Positions 7,971-16,650 of a stretch of 35,742 nucleotides of DNA are shown here, in pieces. Under the pieces are notes generated by a model. That model had not been told where the DNA came from. It saw only the letters and a list, made by a program, of their open reading frames with translations, and did not search any database. The position numbers were made by a program, and so were the translations under genes. Each line of letters opens with the position of its first letter. Positions within the stretch are counted from its first letter, which is position 1. The stretch spans positions 1 to 35,742 of the forward strand of contig JAFAHS010000226.1 in assembly GCA_019237115.1 (NCBI GenBank). Reading direction: 5' to 3'. The DNA is from Deltaproteobacteria bacterium (GTDB lineage Bacteria; Desulfobacterota; Binatia; Binatales; Binataceae).

Positions 7971-8777
7971 CTATTTGTTCTCGTACCACTGGATCGCGCC
8001 CCGCAGTCCACGTTCTTTCTGCACCGCGCGAATCTCCTCATTGCCCGGGCCAAAATGGAAGATCGCATCGAACTCGGCGCCCGCCAATACCGTGGTGCGG
8101 AAGCCGCGGATATCCATCGCGCGATTGATGGCGAGCTTCTCCAGCCGGAGTTTCTGCGCAGGAACCTTGGTTACCCGTGTTGCATAGTCGTAGGTCTCGC
8201 GCTCGAGGCTCTCGGCGGGAAAGGCCCTTGTTGCAAACCCGATCGCCTCCGCTTCCTTACCGCTGATCCGGCTCCCGGGAAGAAACGCCAGGTACTTGGT
8301 GCGATGCGGCCCAACCATCCAGTTCCAAAACGAGCTCACGTAACCGGCACCGGCGGGAATCGAAGGAAACCCGATGCTGGCGTTCTCGGCGACAAAGATC
8401 ATGTCGGTGGAAATAGCGAGCTGCGATCCCCCCGCCAGGCAGTACCCGTGCACCATCGAGATGACCGGTTTGGGCAAATCCCGCAATCGCAGCCAGTGTT
8501 CGACATAGTGCTGCAGCGATCGCTGATCGGAATCCAGCGTGTAACGCTCGCCGCCGGCCCCTGCCAAACCCACCGTCAGGTCATAACCCGTGCAGAAAGA
8601 GCGCCCCGCGCCGCGAATAATCAGCACTTTGATTTCTGGGTCCTTCTCGACCTCGGTCAGGGCCTCGCCCATCTCCGCGATGAGCGTGGGGGTCATAGCG
8701 TTGAGCTTCTCGGGCCGATTCAGGGTCAACGTCCCGATAAGCTCATGTTTGTCCAGCAAGAGATTGGTGAATGCCAT
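7971..8777 (-). CDS. Enoyl-CoA hydratase/isomerase (crotonase) family protein
   Basis: 268 residues, normal for a single-domain crotonase. NRPEKLNAM (20-28), GAGRSFCTGYDL (56-67, first oxyanion-hole strand) and HGYCLAGGSQLAI (110-122) identify the fold that stabilises acyl-CoA enolates. The two hydratase glutamates are missing: Gln119 stands where rat ECH has Glu144 (GGGCELA), and Ser139 (GFPSI) stands for Glu164 (GQPEI). It should therefore not be called a hydratase; isomerase, hydrolase, dehalogenase or C-C-bond-cleaving activities occur in this superfamily. ATG 8777 was chosen because GGAGG lies five bases upstream; the open frame continues to 9083 but gives low-complexity sequence. It is probably the first gene of the operon running to 2896. 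Confidence 0.9.
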   Translation of the reverse strand: MAFTNLLLDKHELIGTLTLNRPEKLNAMTPTLIAEMGEALTEVEKDPEIKVLIIRGAGRSFCTGYDLTVGLAGAGGERYTLDSDQRSLQHYVEHWLRLRDLPKPVISMVHGYCLAGGSQLAISTDMIFVAENASIGFPSIPAGAGYVSSFWNWMVGPHRTKYLAFLPGSRISGKEAEAIGFATRAFPAESLERETYDYATRVTKVPAQKLRLEKLAINRAMDIRGFRTTVLAGAEFDAIFHFGPGNEEIRAVQKERGLRGAIQWYENK

Positions 8778-8896
8778 AAGCGCCTCCGGGCACCCGACTC
8801 GCGTTCCCCCGATGAGAAACAGTTTGCGCACAAACTTGCAAACGCCAAGGGAGCGACGCTGGATGCCTCCTGCAAGCGTGGGACTCCCAAGTGTCT

Positions 8897-10450
8897 CTAT
8901 CGCGGCGGCAAAAGGCCCCACCTGTCGAGGTATGACGTTACCGCCCCCGTGCGGGCGTCCCCATCCGCCAGCGCCACATAACCGTCCGGTCGCACGAGGT
9001 AGGCGGCGTTTCGTTGCAGACCCGCCCCACCCATCTCCGGACGCCATCGGAAGACCTCCAGAGGCAGCTTTCGTGCCGCACACATCGCGGGCAACTCAGA
9101 GGAGGCGTCTCCATACACGTGGAGCTGCCATTCCCGCGACGACAGTGGCGCGAAGTTGTCTTCGCCGTTTTGGTCCAATTTTACCCACGGCAAGCGATCG
9201 CCGCCCTGCACTCCTCCAGCACCGCCTTCACTCAAGCTGCTTCCCCGGTAGTTGACCGCCGTCTGCGAAACGGTGCGAAACAGAAAGCGTCGCACCCGCG
9301 CCAACCCGAGCAAACGCGGCATGAGCGCGGGCACCACCTGCAGTCGTAAGAGTCGCGCGATCAGACCCGAACTCGTGACCCCGGTAAAGGCCCGGTCAGT
9401 GGTCGCGACCAGTCGCCGGGCAAACGCGATGCGTTCGGGTTCGTAGCTGTCGAGCAGCGACACTTTTGCACGCCGCTGCAGGACCGCGCCGAGTTTCCAG
9501 GCGAGGTTCACCGCATCGCCGATGCCGGTGTTCATCCCCTGTCCTCCGACCGGGCTGTGAATGTGCGCCGCATCACCGAGCAGGAATACGCGGCCCTGGC
9601 GGAAACGATTAGCGACCCGATGGTGCACCTGGTAGGTCGAGAACCAGTTCACGCGCTCCACTTCAATTCGCATCCAGCCGATCACGCGTTTGCTGATGTC
9701 GTCCCAGGACAGATTTTCGTGCTGCGCTTCGGCGTGCTCTCGGATGGTGCCGACCAGCCGCGCGCGCCGTTCGTCCTTCAGCGGAAACACGGCCAGAAAA
9801 TCGGTTGTGTCCAAAGCGACCTGAAGCTCTCCGCTCATGGGGGCGCCACGCCCTTCCACGTCTGCTACATAAAAGAGGTGCGCGTAGGTCCCGCCGGGGA
9901 AGCCGATCCCTAACTTCTCGCGCACTCTCGAGCGCGCACCGTCGCAGCCTCCGAGGTAGGCTGCCTCGCAGGTTTCCAACGATCCGTCGCTCAACCTAAG
10001 CCGCGTGCGCACGCTCTCTGGTCGGTCTTCGAAGTCGATACATTCGGTCGACCGCTCGACCTCGACACCGCTTTGGGCCAGCTGATCGATCAACAGGCGT
10101 TCGTGCTCATCCTGGGCGAAGATCAGTGCATATGGATACGGACTCAAGCCGGCGCCAAGGTCGCCGAAAACCGCGTGCGCCACACGTTTGCCGGCCACCC
10201 ACAGATTGACGGCGGAGGCCTTGCGTCCGCGCGCAACCACTGCATCGGCAAAACCGAGTTGACCGTAGAGCTCGAGAGTGCGAGCCTGCACAGCCAAGGC
10301 TCGCGAGGTCGTGCCGGCCTGCGCGGTCTTGTCGATAATGCGCACCCGCACGCCGCGGCGCGCCAGCCAGACGGCCAACACCAGGCCGGTCGGTCCGGCA
10401 CCCACGATGAGGACGTCGGTGGTGCGAACTTTGGCTCCCGCGTCCATCAT
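8897..10450 (-). CDS. FAD-dependent aromatic monooxygenase (phenol 2-monooxygenase/TfdB/MhpA type)
   Basis: 517 residues. The ADP-binding GAGPTG (17-22) ends in an acidic Asp40, the DG motif is GCDGARSRVR (168-177), and the second FAD motif GDAAHIHSPVGGQGMNTG (292-309) is the signature of class A flavoprotein hydroxylases. A thioredoxin-like C-terminal region (about 400-517) is typical of the PheA/TfdB branch, here ending in ARTGAVTSYLDRWG. The family uses NAD(P)H and O2 to hydroxylate phenolic rings, or polyketides in the actinobacterial branch. Two ATG codons are adjacent at 10450 and 10447, with no clear ribosome site. It is divergent from the amidinotransferase-fold gene across 190 bases and 119 bases ahead of the crotonase, so it may have its own transcript. 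Confidence 0.9.
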   Translation of the reverse strand: MMDAGAKVRTTDVLIVGAGPTGLVLAVWLARRGVRVRIIDKTAQAGTTSRALAVQARTLELYGQLGFADAVVARGRKASAVNLWVAGKRVAHAVFGDLGAGLSPYPYALIFAQDEHERLLIDQLAQSGVEVERSTECIDFEDRPESVRTRLRLSDGSLETCEAAYLGGCDGARSRVREKLGIGFPGGTYAHLFYVADVEGRGAPMSGELQVALDTTDFLAVFPLKDERRARLVGTIREHAEAQHENLSWDDISKRVIGWMRIEVERVNWFSTYQVHHRVANRFRQGRVFLLGDAAHIHSPVGGQGMNTGIGDAVNLAWKLGAVLQRRAKVSLLDSYEPERIAFARRLVATTDRAFTGVTSSGLIARLLRLQVVPALMPRLLGLARVRRFLFRTVSQTAVNYRGSSLSEGGAGGVQGGDRLPWVKLDQNGEDNFAPLSSREWQLHVYGDASSELPAMCAARKLPLEVFRWRPEMGGAGLQRNAAYLVRPDGYVALADGDARTGAVTSYLDRWGLLPPR

Positions 10451-10640
10451 TTGTCAGCGTATCACCACAAACCGCGCGTCATCTTCAATTCAGTCCGAGA
10501 CCGGTCCGGCGACGGCACGGATTTCCTAGCGGGGGAATGCCTTGACCCGAGAGGGAATGACTATTTTCGACGGTTGTCGCCCCTGAGTTTGATATTTTGG
10601 AAACGGGGGTGCATCAACGCCTCCGCCCGGCGCGCTGCAA

Positions 10641-11636
10641 ATGTCCAGAACGATACTGATGGGCGATCCGCAATTTTTCTCCGTGAGGGGCGGGGCCAAC
10701 CCACACACCCGCAACGTCCTGGGGCTCAAGAAGAGCGTCGATGCCGAACGGGCCCGACACCAATGGCACTCCTTGGCTCATGCCCTGATCCAGCGTGGCG
10801 TCGAGGTTATCGTAATCGAGCCGCAGGAGCTGCTCCCCGGCCTGGTCTATCCAGCCAACGCAGGTCTTTTATTCCCCCTGGAAGGCGTCTCTGCGGACCA
10901 GAAGACCTTCTATCTGGCCAACCTGCTACCCACTCGCGCGCCGGAGCGCGAGGTCTATCGCAGGGTGATAGAGTCGATTGGCTTCGTTACCGGGAACCTC
11001 GTAGCGCGCTTTGAAGGCGAAGCCGACTTTTTCCCCGCCGGCCCCTATATGGTCTTTACCTACGGCAACGTGGAGCGGCAGCGTTTCGTGCCGCGGGCCG
11101 GACTGCCACCCTGGCGGCGCGTCTATGGTTTCCGCTCCGAACGCGGCGCGCTGCCGGAGCTTCAGAGCATCGCCGCAAGCAGGCCGATTCTCCCTCTGGA
11201 GCTCTCCGACGAGGCGTACTACCACGGGGATACGGTGTTGTGCTCCTTCGGACCGCGGCGCGAATACCTGCTGGCTTATATGGATGGGCTAACCCAGGAG
11301 TCGCGTCTACGCGTGCGCGGCGCATTCGGTCCGGACCTGGTCGAGCTCGACAGCGTTGATGCCGCCCGGTACGCGGCCAACTCATTTCAGATCATCAACG
11401 ATGGAAAATGCGGTCTGATACTTCCCGCCGGTTTGAGCTTGGGGACGCTCGCCCAAATCCGGGACCGCGGCGTCGAGCCTATTTCGGTTGACGCGAGCGA
11501 GTTTCTGGCCAAGGGGGGCGGTTCCATAAAGTGCATGATTCTCGATCTCGGCCCTACCTCCGAGCTGCCGGGCGGCACCGGGCCCACGTCGTTTCGGGCG
11601 GGCCGCAATTATTCGGACCTGTTCCAGCCGGGCTAG
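10641..11636 (+). CDS. Amidinotransferase/arginine deiminase-fold hydrolase (DDAH-like)
   Basis: 331 residues of the guanidino-group-modifying superfamily. The visible landmarks are N-terminal GDPQFFSV..NPHT (8-23), PANAG (71-75), the acidic site FEGEAD (124-129), the catalytic His in YYHGDTVLC (His195) and the nucleophile Cys298 in GGGSIKCM. This is the Cys-His-Asp/Glu triad of arginine deiminases and dimethylarginine dimethylaminohydrolases, which hydrolyse a guanidinium to a ureido group or transfer its amidino group. It is too short and different to be AstB (about 440 residues). Six bases separate it from the arginine N-succinyltransferase, so arginine or succinylarginine is a likely substrate (inference). 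Overlapping stops TAG and TGA lie between the two genes. Confidence 0.85.
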   Translation: MSRTILMGDPQFFSVRGGANPHTRNVLGLKKSVDAERARHQWHSLAHALIQRGVEVIVIEPQELLPGLVYPANAGLLFPLEGVSADQKTFYLANLLPTRAPEREVYRRVIESIGFVTGNLVARFEGEADFFPAGPYMVFTYGNVERQRFVPRAGLPPWRRVYGFRSERGALPELQSIAASRPILPLELSDEAYYHGDTVLCSFGPRREYLLAYMDGLTQESRLRVRGAFGPDLVELDSVDAARYAANSFQIINDGKCGLILPAGLSLGTLAQIRDRGVEPISVDASEFLAKGGGSIKCMILDLGPTSELPGGTGPTSFRAGRNYSDLFQPG

Positions 11637-11642
11637 TGAGCT

Positions 11643-12677
11643 ATGCCTTTTGCACCTTCATTTCTGCTCCGGTCGGCCGGGCCCAACGACCATCGCCAGA
11701 TTCTGCGACTGGCGCGTGAGCTGGACTCGACCAGCCTGCCGACCGATTCCAGGGAGCTTGCCGAGGTACTCGAGCAGTCCAAGGCGGCGTTCGCTGGAAA
11801 AATCCGCGACCGCGCTCGGGCCAAATACATATTCGCCGCGGAGGAGATAGGCCGCCGAAGCATCGTTGCCGCTTCCATGATTATCGGCAAGCACGGCACC
11901 CCCCGTTCGCCCCACTACTATTTCGAGGTCGACGCGGACGAGCGCTACTCGCACACCCTCCAGCGCATGTTCCGGCATACCTATCTAAGGCTTCGCCACT
12001 CCATGGACGGACCCACAGAAATCGGCGGTCTGATTGTGGCTGCTCCGATGCGTGGTCATCCGGAGCGAATCGGCAAGCAGATTTCCTGGGTGCGCTTCGC
12101 GTATATCGCACGCAATCGTCGCCGCTTTGAGCGCCGCGTTATCGCAGAGATGCTGCCGCCAACCCTGCCAGGTCACGGAAATCGCTTCTGGGATCACTAC
12201 GGCAGGCTGGTGACCGGGCTCTCGTATCGCCAGGCCGATCGGCTCTCCACCCGCGACAAGGAATTCATTCACGCGCTGTTTCCCGACGCCCCGATCTACG
12301 TGTTGATGCTCCCGGAGGAAATTCGCAACGCCATCGGCGAGGTCGGCGAGGATACGCGCGGCGCCTTGCGGATTCTCGAGCAGGCCGGCCTGCGCTACCT
12401 AAACCAGATAGATCCGTTCGATGGCGGACCGTACTACGGGTGCTCCGTCGATGAGATTATACCGGTCCGGAACTGCTCCAGTTATCGAGCCTCAGCCGGG
12501 TCGCCGTCCGGCGATGCGGCGCATTTCCTGATTGCGCGGAACGATGCGCGCGGATATCGCGCACTCGCAGCGACCGCGCAGACGAGGAAAGGACAGATCA
12601 TCCTTCCTTCGCGAATCTTCGAGATTCTCAAGATCCGTGAAGGCGATCAGGTCGATTGTGTACCTCTAGGTGCTTGA
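11643..12677 (+). CDS. astA: Arginine N-succinyltransferase (AstA family)
   Basis: 344 residues, the standard AstA length (340-345). The conserved core is easy to see: TEIGGLIVAAPMRGHPERIGKQISW, then LPGHGNRFWDHYGRLVTGLSYRQADRLS, then the FPDAPIYVLMLPEEIRNAIGEVGE block, then RYLNQIDPFDGGPYY. The C-terminal GQIILPSRIFEILKIREGDQVDCVPL resembles the small barrel that closes AstA proteins. The enzyme moves succinyl from succinyl-CoA to the alpha-amino group of arginine (or ornithine) as step one of the AST pathway. No AstB, AstC, AstD or AstE is nearby; instead a deiminase-fold gene precedes it. It probably shares a transcript with that gene. Family certain, exact amino acid substrate not. Confidence 0.9.
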   Translation: MPFAPSFLLRSAGPNDHRQILRLARELDSTSLPTDSRELAEVLEQSKAAFAGKIRDRARAKYIFAAEEIGRRSIVAASMIIGKHGTPRSPHYYFEVDADERYSHTLQRMFRHTYLRLRHSMDGPTEIGGLIVAAPMRGHPERIGKQISWVRFAYIARNRRRFERRVIAEMLPPTLPGHGNRFWDHYGRLVTGLSYRQADRLSTRDKEFIHALFPDAPIYVLMLPEEIRNAIGEVGEDTRGALRILEQAGLRYLNQIDPFDGGPYYGCSVDEIIPVRNCSSYRASAGSPSGDAAHFLIARNDARGYRALAATAQTRKGQIILPSRIFEILKIREGDQVDCVPLGA

Positions 12678-12886
12678 CGCCGACTGCAGCGCAGCGGCCA
12701 GTGGTGGTGTCGGTCCTCGCCCCGCTTTGCGGACGCCAAATTCGATGGTCAGCCTGGCGCAGCAACGGAGTTCCCGGCAGGTTGAGCGAGCGGCGAGGTC
12801 GGGCCACAGATTCTCCTCGGCAAACAGAAGGACTATTTGACGAGGGGGTTCGGGAGCACCGACTCGCGTGTTCGAGGGAGAAAACC

Positions 12887-13567
12887 ATGAGCGAAATCGG
12901 ATTGTTCGAAACGATCCATTCGGCGCGCGCGATCAGACACTTCCGGCCGGACCCGGTGCCCCACGAACTTCTCACCAAAGTTCTTAAGGCGGCGATCCAG
13001 GCACCCTCGGCGGGAAACCGCCAGGACTGGCTGTTCGTGGTCGTCACCGACCACGCACAGCGCCGCCGGATTGCCGACATCTACCGCCGGGCGAGTGCGT
13101 GGGTCAGGGAGGTATATCTCGGCAACCGCCGACCAACTCATATGACCGACGAGCAATACAGGAAGTTTTGGGCTGGGGGTGTCTACCTGCACGAGCATAT
13201 GGGCGACGCACCGGTTCTCCTGCTTCCCTGCCTGCGAGTAGCGCCACGAGTACTGCCGGAATCAATTCCGGCTCAGGTGCGCGTGGAAATGGAATCGACC
13301 GCTCGATGGGTGGCAGGCGCTTCCATCTATCCTGCCGTGCAAAACATCATCCTCGCCTGCCGCGCGCTCGGCCTGGGAACGGTGCTTACCACCAACCACG
13401 TGATCCTCGAGGCGGAGGTCAAACGCACGCTCGAACTTCCGCAAGATGTGCGCACCTTTGGCCTGATGCCGATCGGCTTTACCGACGACAAGTTCGGCGC
13501 GGTCAAGCGTCGGCCGCTCGGCGAGGTGGTGCTCCACGATCGTTTCGGAAATCCGTGGCGCAGCTGA
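12887..13567 (+). CDS. Nitroreductase family protein (FMN-dependent)
   Basis: 226 residues, the usual nitroreductase size. The N terminus has SARAIRHFRPDPVP (FMN-phosphate Arg/Ser site) and APSAGNRQDWLFVVV (the P-S-A-x-N-x-Q motif). The centre has the dimer helix PAVQNIILACRALGLGTVLT. The family reduces nitro groups, quinones or enones with NAD(P)H; members such as BluB use the same fold to cut flavin. The substrate is not readable. ATG 12887 was chosen for the GAGGGAG eight bases before it; the frame upstream is Arg/Ser-rich. It is 209 bases after astA and converges with the SDR gene over a 12-base gap. Confidence 0.9.
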   Translation: MSEIGLFETIHSARAIRHFRPDPVPHELLTKVLKAAIQAPSAGNRQDWLFVVVTDHAQRRRIADIYRRASAWVREVYLGNRRPTHMTDEQYRKFWAGGVYLHEHMGDAPVLLLPCLRVAPRVLPESIPAQVRVEMESTARWVAGASIYPAVQNIILACRALGLGTVLTTNHVILEAEVKRTLELPQDVRTFGLMPIGFTDDKFGAVKRRPLGEVVLHDRFGNPWRS

Positions 13568-13579
13568 GCGGTCGCGGAG

Positions 13580-14473
13580 CTACAACATGCGGGGCGGCTT
13601 AAGATCGCTCCCCAGCGTCGCTTTGAACGATTTCGAGAGCCGCTCCACTGTCCACGGCTCATCGCCCATCAGGATTCGTTCGGGTGCCAGGTGAGAATAG
13701 CGCGTGATCCGGTAGCCCATTGCGCCGAAACATTGCCCATTGACGTACTGGGCCTCGTCGCTCGCCAGGAACACCACGATGGGCGCCACGTTAGCCGGAT
13801 CCATTATGGTGTTGGCCGCGCTGTTGGACTCCCGGAAAACGCCGCCGGGCGCCCTGGCTGCGGGAATCGAATCGGTCATGCGGGTCGAGGCTCCCGGCAT
13901 AATCGCATTCACGGTTATGTTGTACTTGGCCAGCGCCACCGCGCTGCTGTAAGTCAGGCCGAGAATCGCGGCCTTGGCGGCGGCGTAGTTGGGTTGACCG
14001 GGAGCCCCCAGGGCGGCGCCCGAAGAGAAGTTGATGATCCTGCCGTGCTTGCGCTCGCGCATGTGGGCCGAAGCCGGCCGCATGGTGCAGTAGTGACCCT
14101 TGAGATGGACCCGAATGACCTCGTCCCACTCTTCCTCGCTCATGTTGAAGATCATTCGATCCCGCAGGATGCCGGCGACGTTAACCAGGATATCGAGCTT
14201 GCCGAACTCCTTGATCGCCGCATTGACGACGCCCTCGCCGCCGCTAACCGTCGCGATGTCCAGTCGATTGGCAACCGCGACCCCGCCGGCCGCTTTGATT
14301 TCTTTGACAACTTCGTCGGCCGGTGTGGTGGGTTCCTCTTTGCCATCCACCGTCACCCCCCGATCATTGACCACCACCGCGGCGCCGTTGGCCGCCAGTG
14401 CCTTAGCGACCGCGCGCCCGATTCCGCGCCCGCTGCCGGTCACCACTGCTGCTTTGCCGTCAAGGATTGCCAT
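13580..14473 (-). CDS. SDR-family dehydrogenase, MFE-2/3-hydroxyacyl-CoA type
   Basis: 297 residues. TGSGRGIG (12-19) binds the cofactor, NVAG (98-101) stabilises the fold, and Ser150/151, Tyr163 and Lys167 (NYAAAK) form the classical SDR catalytic set. An insertion after the first strands (VTVDGKEEPTTPADEVVKEI) and the long C-terminal tail resemble the (3R)-hydroxyacyl-CoA dehydrogenase part of peroxisomal MFE-2 and its bacterial relatives. A role in oxidising hydroxyacyl-CoA or a hydroxysteroid-like alcohol is therefore plausible. The start is preceded by AGGAG ten bases upstream. It probably forms a transcript with the amidohydrolase at 14550, 76 bases upstream. Confidence 0.9.
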   Translation of the reverse strand: MAILDGKAAVVTGSGRGIGRAVAKALAANGAAVVVNDRGVTVDGKEEPTTPADEVVKEIKAAGGVAVANRLDIATVSGGEGVVNAAIKEFGKLDILVNVAGILRDRMIFNMSEEEWDEVIRVHLKGHYCTMRPASAHMRERKHGRIINFSSGAALGAPGQPNYAAAKAAILGLTYSSAVALAKYNITVNAIMPGASTRMTDSIPAARAPGGVFRESNSAANTIMDPANVAPIVVFLASDEAQYVNGQCFGAMGYRITRYSHLAPERILMGDEPWTVERLSKSFKATLGSDLKPPRML

Positions 14474-14549
14474 TCCTGATCTCCTGGTGCGTCGTATCTC
14501 ACCGTCTCCGTCATTGTCGCGGCGCGCGCGACCCCTGTTCGAACAACCG

Positions 14550-15665
14550 CTAGTTCAATCCGTAAAGTTTCGCGGCCGTATCACGCACGATCTTGCACCG
14601 GTCCGCCTCCGAGATCGCGCTCAGATGTTTCGCCACGTAATCCTGCGAGCGCGGAAAGGTTGCCTGCCGATGGGGATAGTCCGATGACCACATGATGTTG
14701 TCCGAGGGGTACCAGTCGAGCAGATTTACGAACACCGGATCATCGATGAAAGTCGCATAGACCTGCCGCTTGATGTACTCGCTGGGCTTGAGCGGCAGTT
14801 TGAAACCGCGCGACCCGTATTTGTCGATGCGAAACAGGTAGAAAGGGATCCAGGCCACGTCGTTCTCGGCCGACACGATTTTCAGACGCGGATATTTTTC
14901 GAACACCTTGCCGAACACCATCGAGGTCAGTGATCGCTCGATGGGATGAACCATCGAAATGAGCCCCGACATGAATTCGATGCCGCGCATTTCGGGGTTG
15001 ACCACCTTGCTCGCATGCCCCGCGGTCCCCTTGGCGCCGGTTAGAATGTGCAGCGAAAGCGACATGTCGAGGTCCTGCGCGGCTGCCCAAAACGGATCAT
15101 AGTCCGGCAATGAATAGGGCCGCTCCATGGGCGCATCGCCCCAGATCATCGCTCCCACCATGCCGCGCGCCTTTATGCGCTCCAGTTCCGCAACCGCGGC
15201 CGGTATATCTTCCAGGGTGATAAGGCCGAGCGGGATCAAACGCTTGAGATCGTAGGCGCAATAATCGGTGGCCCAATCGTTGAATGCGCGAAAACAGGCC
15301 GCGCGAAACTCCGCATCGCCGAGGCCGAACAGCGGCATCCCCATCGAGGTGTAGATAACTTCCGCACTAACCCCGTCGCGATCCTGATCCCGAATACGTT
15401 CGGCCGGATCGTGGACCGCCTTGGGCGCCTCGGCGAAGCCGCGTTTCATGAATTCCTGGATTTCCTCCGCCGGCACTCCCGCGCTGAAAAAAGCCGCGAT
15501 CGGCGCGGGCGCCAGATCCTCGCAGACAAAATATTCACCGGGCCTGCCGTCGAGCTTGACCGCGCGCGGTGCCCGGTCGCGGAATTTTCGATCGAGTCTT
15601 TCCGCCCACATGCTGGGCGGTTCGACGAAATGTGAATCTGCCGAGATGAGCCTGCTATCAGACAC
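14550..15665 (-). CDS. Amidohydrolase family protein A (ACMSD/LigW-type TIM barrel, PF04909)
   Basis: 371 residues. The barrel metal site can be followed: SADSH (Asp10, His12) on strand 1, SLHIL (His206) on strand 5, SAENDVAWI (Glu267) on strand 6 and WSSDYPH (Asp329, His332) on strand 8. In ACMSD and gamma-resorcylate decarboxylases strand 6 has a catalytic His (HGG); here it is Glu. The superfamily performs non-oxidative decarboxylation or hydrolysis of small acids. GTG at 15665 is taken as the start because GAGGAGGGA lies seven bases before it; a TTG 24 bases upstream has no such site. Two similar paralogues lie at 20665 and 27829. Confidence 0.88.
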   Translation of the reverse strand: MSDSRLISADSHFVEPPSMWAERLDRKFRDRAPRAVKLDGRPGEYFVCEDLAPAPIAAFFSAGVPAEEIQEFMKRGFAEAPKAVHDPAERIRDQDRDGVSAEVIYTSMGMPLFGLGDAEFRAACFRAFNDWATDYCAYDLKRLIPLGLITLEDIPAAVAELERIKARGMVGAMIWGDAPMERPYSLPDYDPFWAAAQDLDMSLSLHILTGAKGTAGHASKVVNPEMRGIEFMSGLISMVHPIERSLTSMVFGKVFEKYPRLKIVSAENDVAWIPFYLFRIDKYGSRGFKLPLKPSEYIKRQVYATFIDDPVFVNLLDWYPSDNIMWSSDYPHRQATFPRSQDYVAKHLSAISEADRCKIVRDTAAKLYGLN

Positions 15666-15828
15666 GGTTCGGTCCCTCCTCGCTGGCAATGCAGTCGATT
15701 GGGCTTAGAACTGTTGCGCGACTCCCTCCTTAGCGCAAACCGGGGAAGAACGCACACTGCTGGTTCGTGCGCTTCACCCCTCTCGCATCCCTAAGTTCCT
15801 CCAAAGCGAGCAGACTCACCCGGCCGCG

Positions 15829-16608
15829 CTATGCGACGTGGAGGTCCGCACCGCCGCTGACCGGCAGCGTCGCTCCGGTGATGAAGCTCGCCGCATCGGA
15901 GGCAAGAAACACTACCGCATTCCCAATGTCCTCGGGCTGGCCAAGACGGCCCAACGGAACGTTCCCGGCAATCCGCTGGCGCTGTTCCTCGCTGGCGATG
16001 CGCGCCATCGGCGTTTCGATCGGGCCGGGTGCGATGGCATTGACGCGAATCCCATGACGACCGACTTCATAGGCCAGATCGCGGGTGAGTGCTACCACTC
16101 CGGCCTTCGATGCTGCGTACGGGACATGCGGAACCGTGTAGTGGAAGGCCGCTATCGATGCGATGTTGACGATTGCCCCGTGCCTACGTGCGATCATTTC
16201 CGGCAGCACCTCGCGGGAGCACAGGAACATTCCCTTTAGATTGACGTCCAGGACGCGATCCCAATCTTCTTCGGTCTGCTCGATCATCCGTCTCACCACC
16301 AGCACGCCGGCGTTGTTTACCAGGATGTCGATTTTTCCAAACCGCCCCAGCGTCTCTCGCACGACGCGCTTCACATCGTCGGCCCGCGCCACATCCGCAG
16401 AAACTCCAAACCCCCGCCTGCCCAGACCCTCGACTTCGGCGACTACCGCCGCAATCCGGTCCTCCGCCTGGTCGAGTATGACGAGGTCGGCCCCAGCCCG
16501 GGCCAGGCACCGGGCAATGCCGCGGCCGATTCCCCGCCCCGCCCCGGTGACGACCGCGACTCGATCGGCGAGCGCTGGGGAAAACTTTTCGGATTCTTCA
16601 GTGGTCAT
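15829..16608 (-). CDS. Classical SDR-family oxidoreductase, NAD-type
   Basis: 259 residues, the typical size for FabG-like SDRs. TGAGRGIG (21-28), NNAG (98-101), Ser151, Tyr164 and Lys168 (YAASK) are all present, followed by RVNAIAPGPIETPM, the conserved loop after the active site. Asp46 at the end of strand 2 (LVILD) suggests NAD rather than NADP. It interconverts an alcohol and a ketone; substrate unknown. ATG 16608 was chosen (CGGAGA nine bases upstream) over a more distal alternative start at 16683 that would place the first 25 residues inside the putative operator repeats. It is divergent from the CocE-like hydrolase. Confidence 0.9.
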   Translation of the reverse strand: MTTEESEKFSPALADRVAVVTGAGRGIGRGIARCLARAGADLVILDQAEDRIAAVVAEVEGLGRRGFGVSADVARADDVKRVVRETLGRFGKIDILVNNAGVLVVRRMIEQTEEDWDRVLDVNLKGMFLCSREVLPEMIARRHGAIVNIASIAAFHYTVPHVPYAASKAGVVALTRDLAYEVGRHGIRVNAIAPGPIETPMARIASEEQRQRIAGNVPLGRLGQPEDIGNAVVFLASDAASFITGATLPVSGGADLHVA

Positions 16609-16650
16609 GTTGCGTCTCCGAAACCAAAGGCCATTGGGTCCCCAGTAACC

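Noticed and set aside
8880..8890. Small inverted repeat TGGGACTCCCA between crotonase and monooxygenase
   Set aside because: 5-base arms only, and no T-tract on either strand.
7668..8981. Long open frame on the plus strand opposite the serine hydrolase and crotonase
   Set aside because: Translation is Arg/Ala/Pro-rich with no motif, and it is antisense to two genes with clear catalytic motifs; long antisense frames are common in GC-rich DNA.
8778..9083. N-terminal extension of the crotonase
   Set aside because: GGAGG directly precedes ATG 8777 and the extension is Gly/Arg-rich with no crotonase similarity, and it overlaps the monooxygenase gene.
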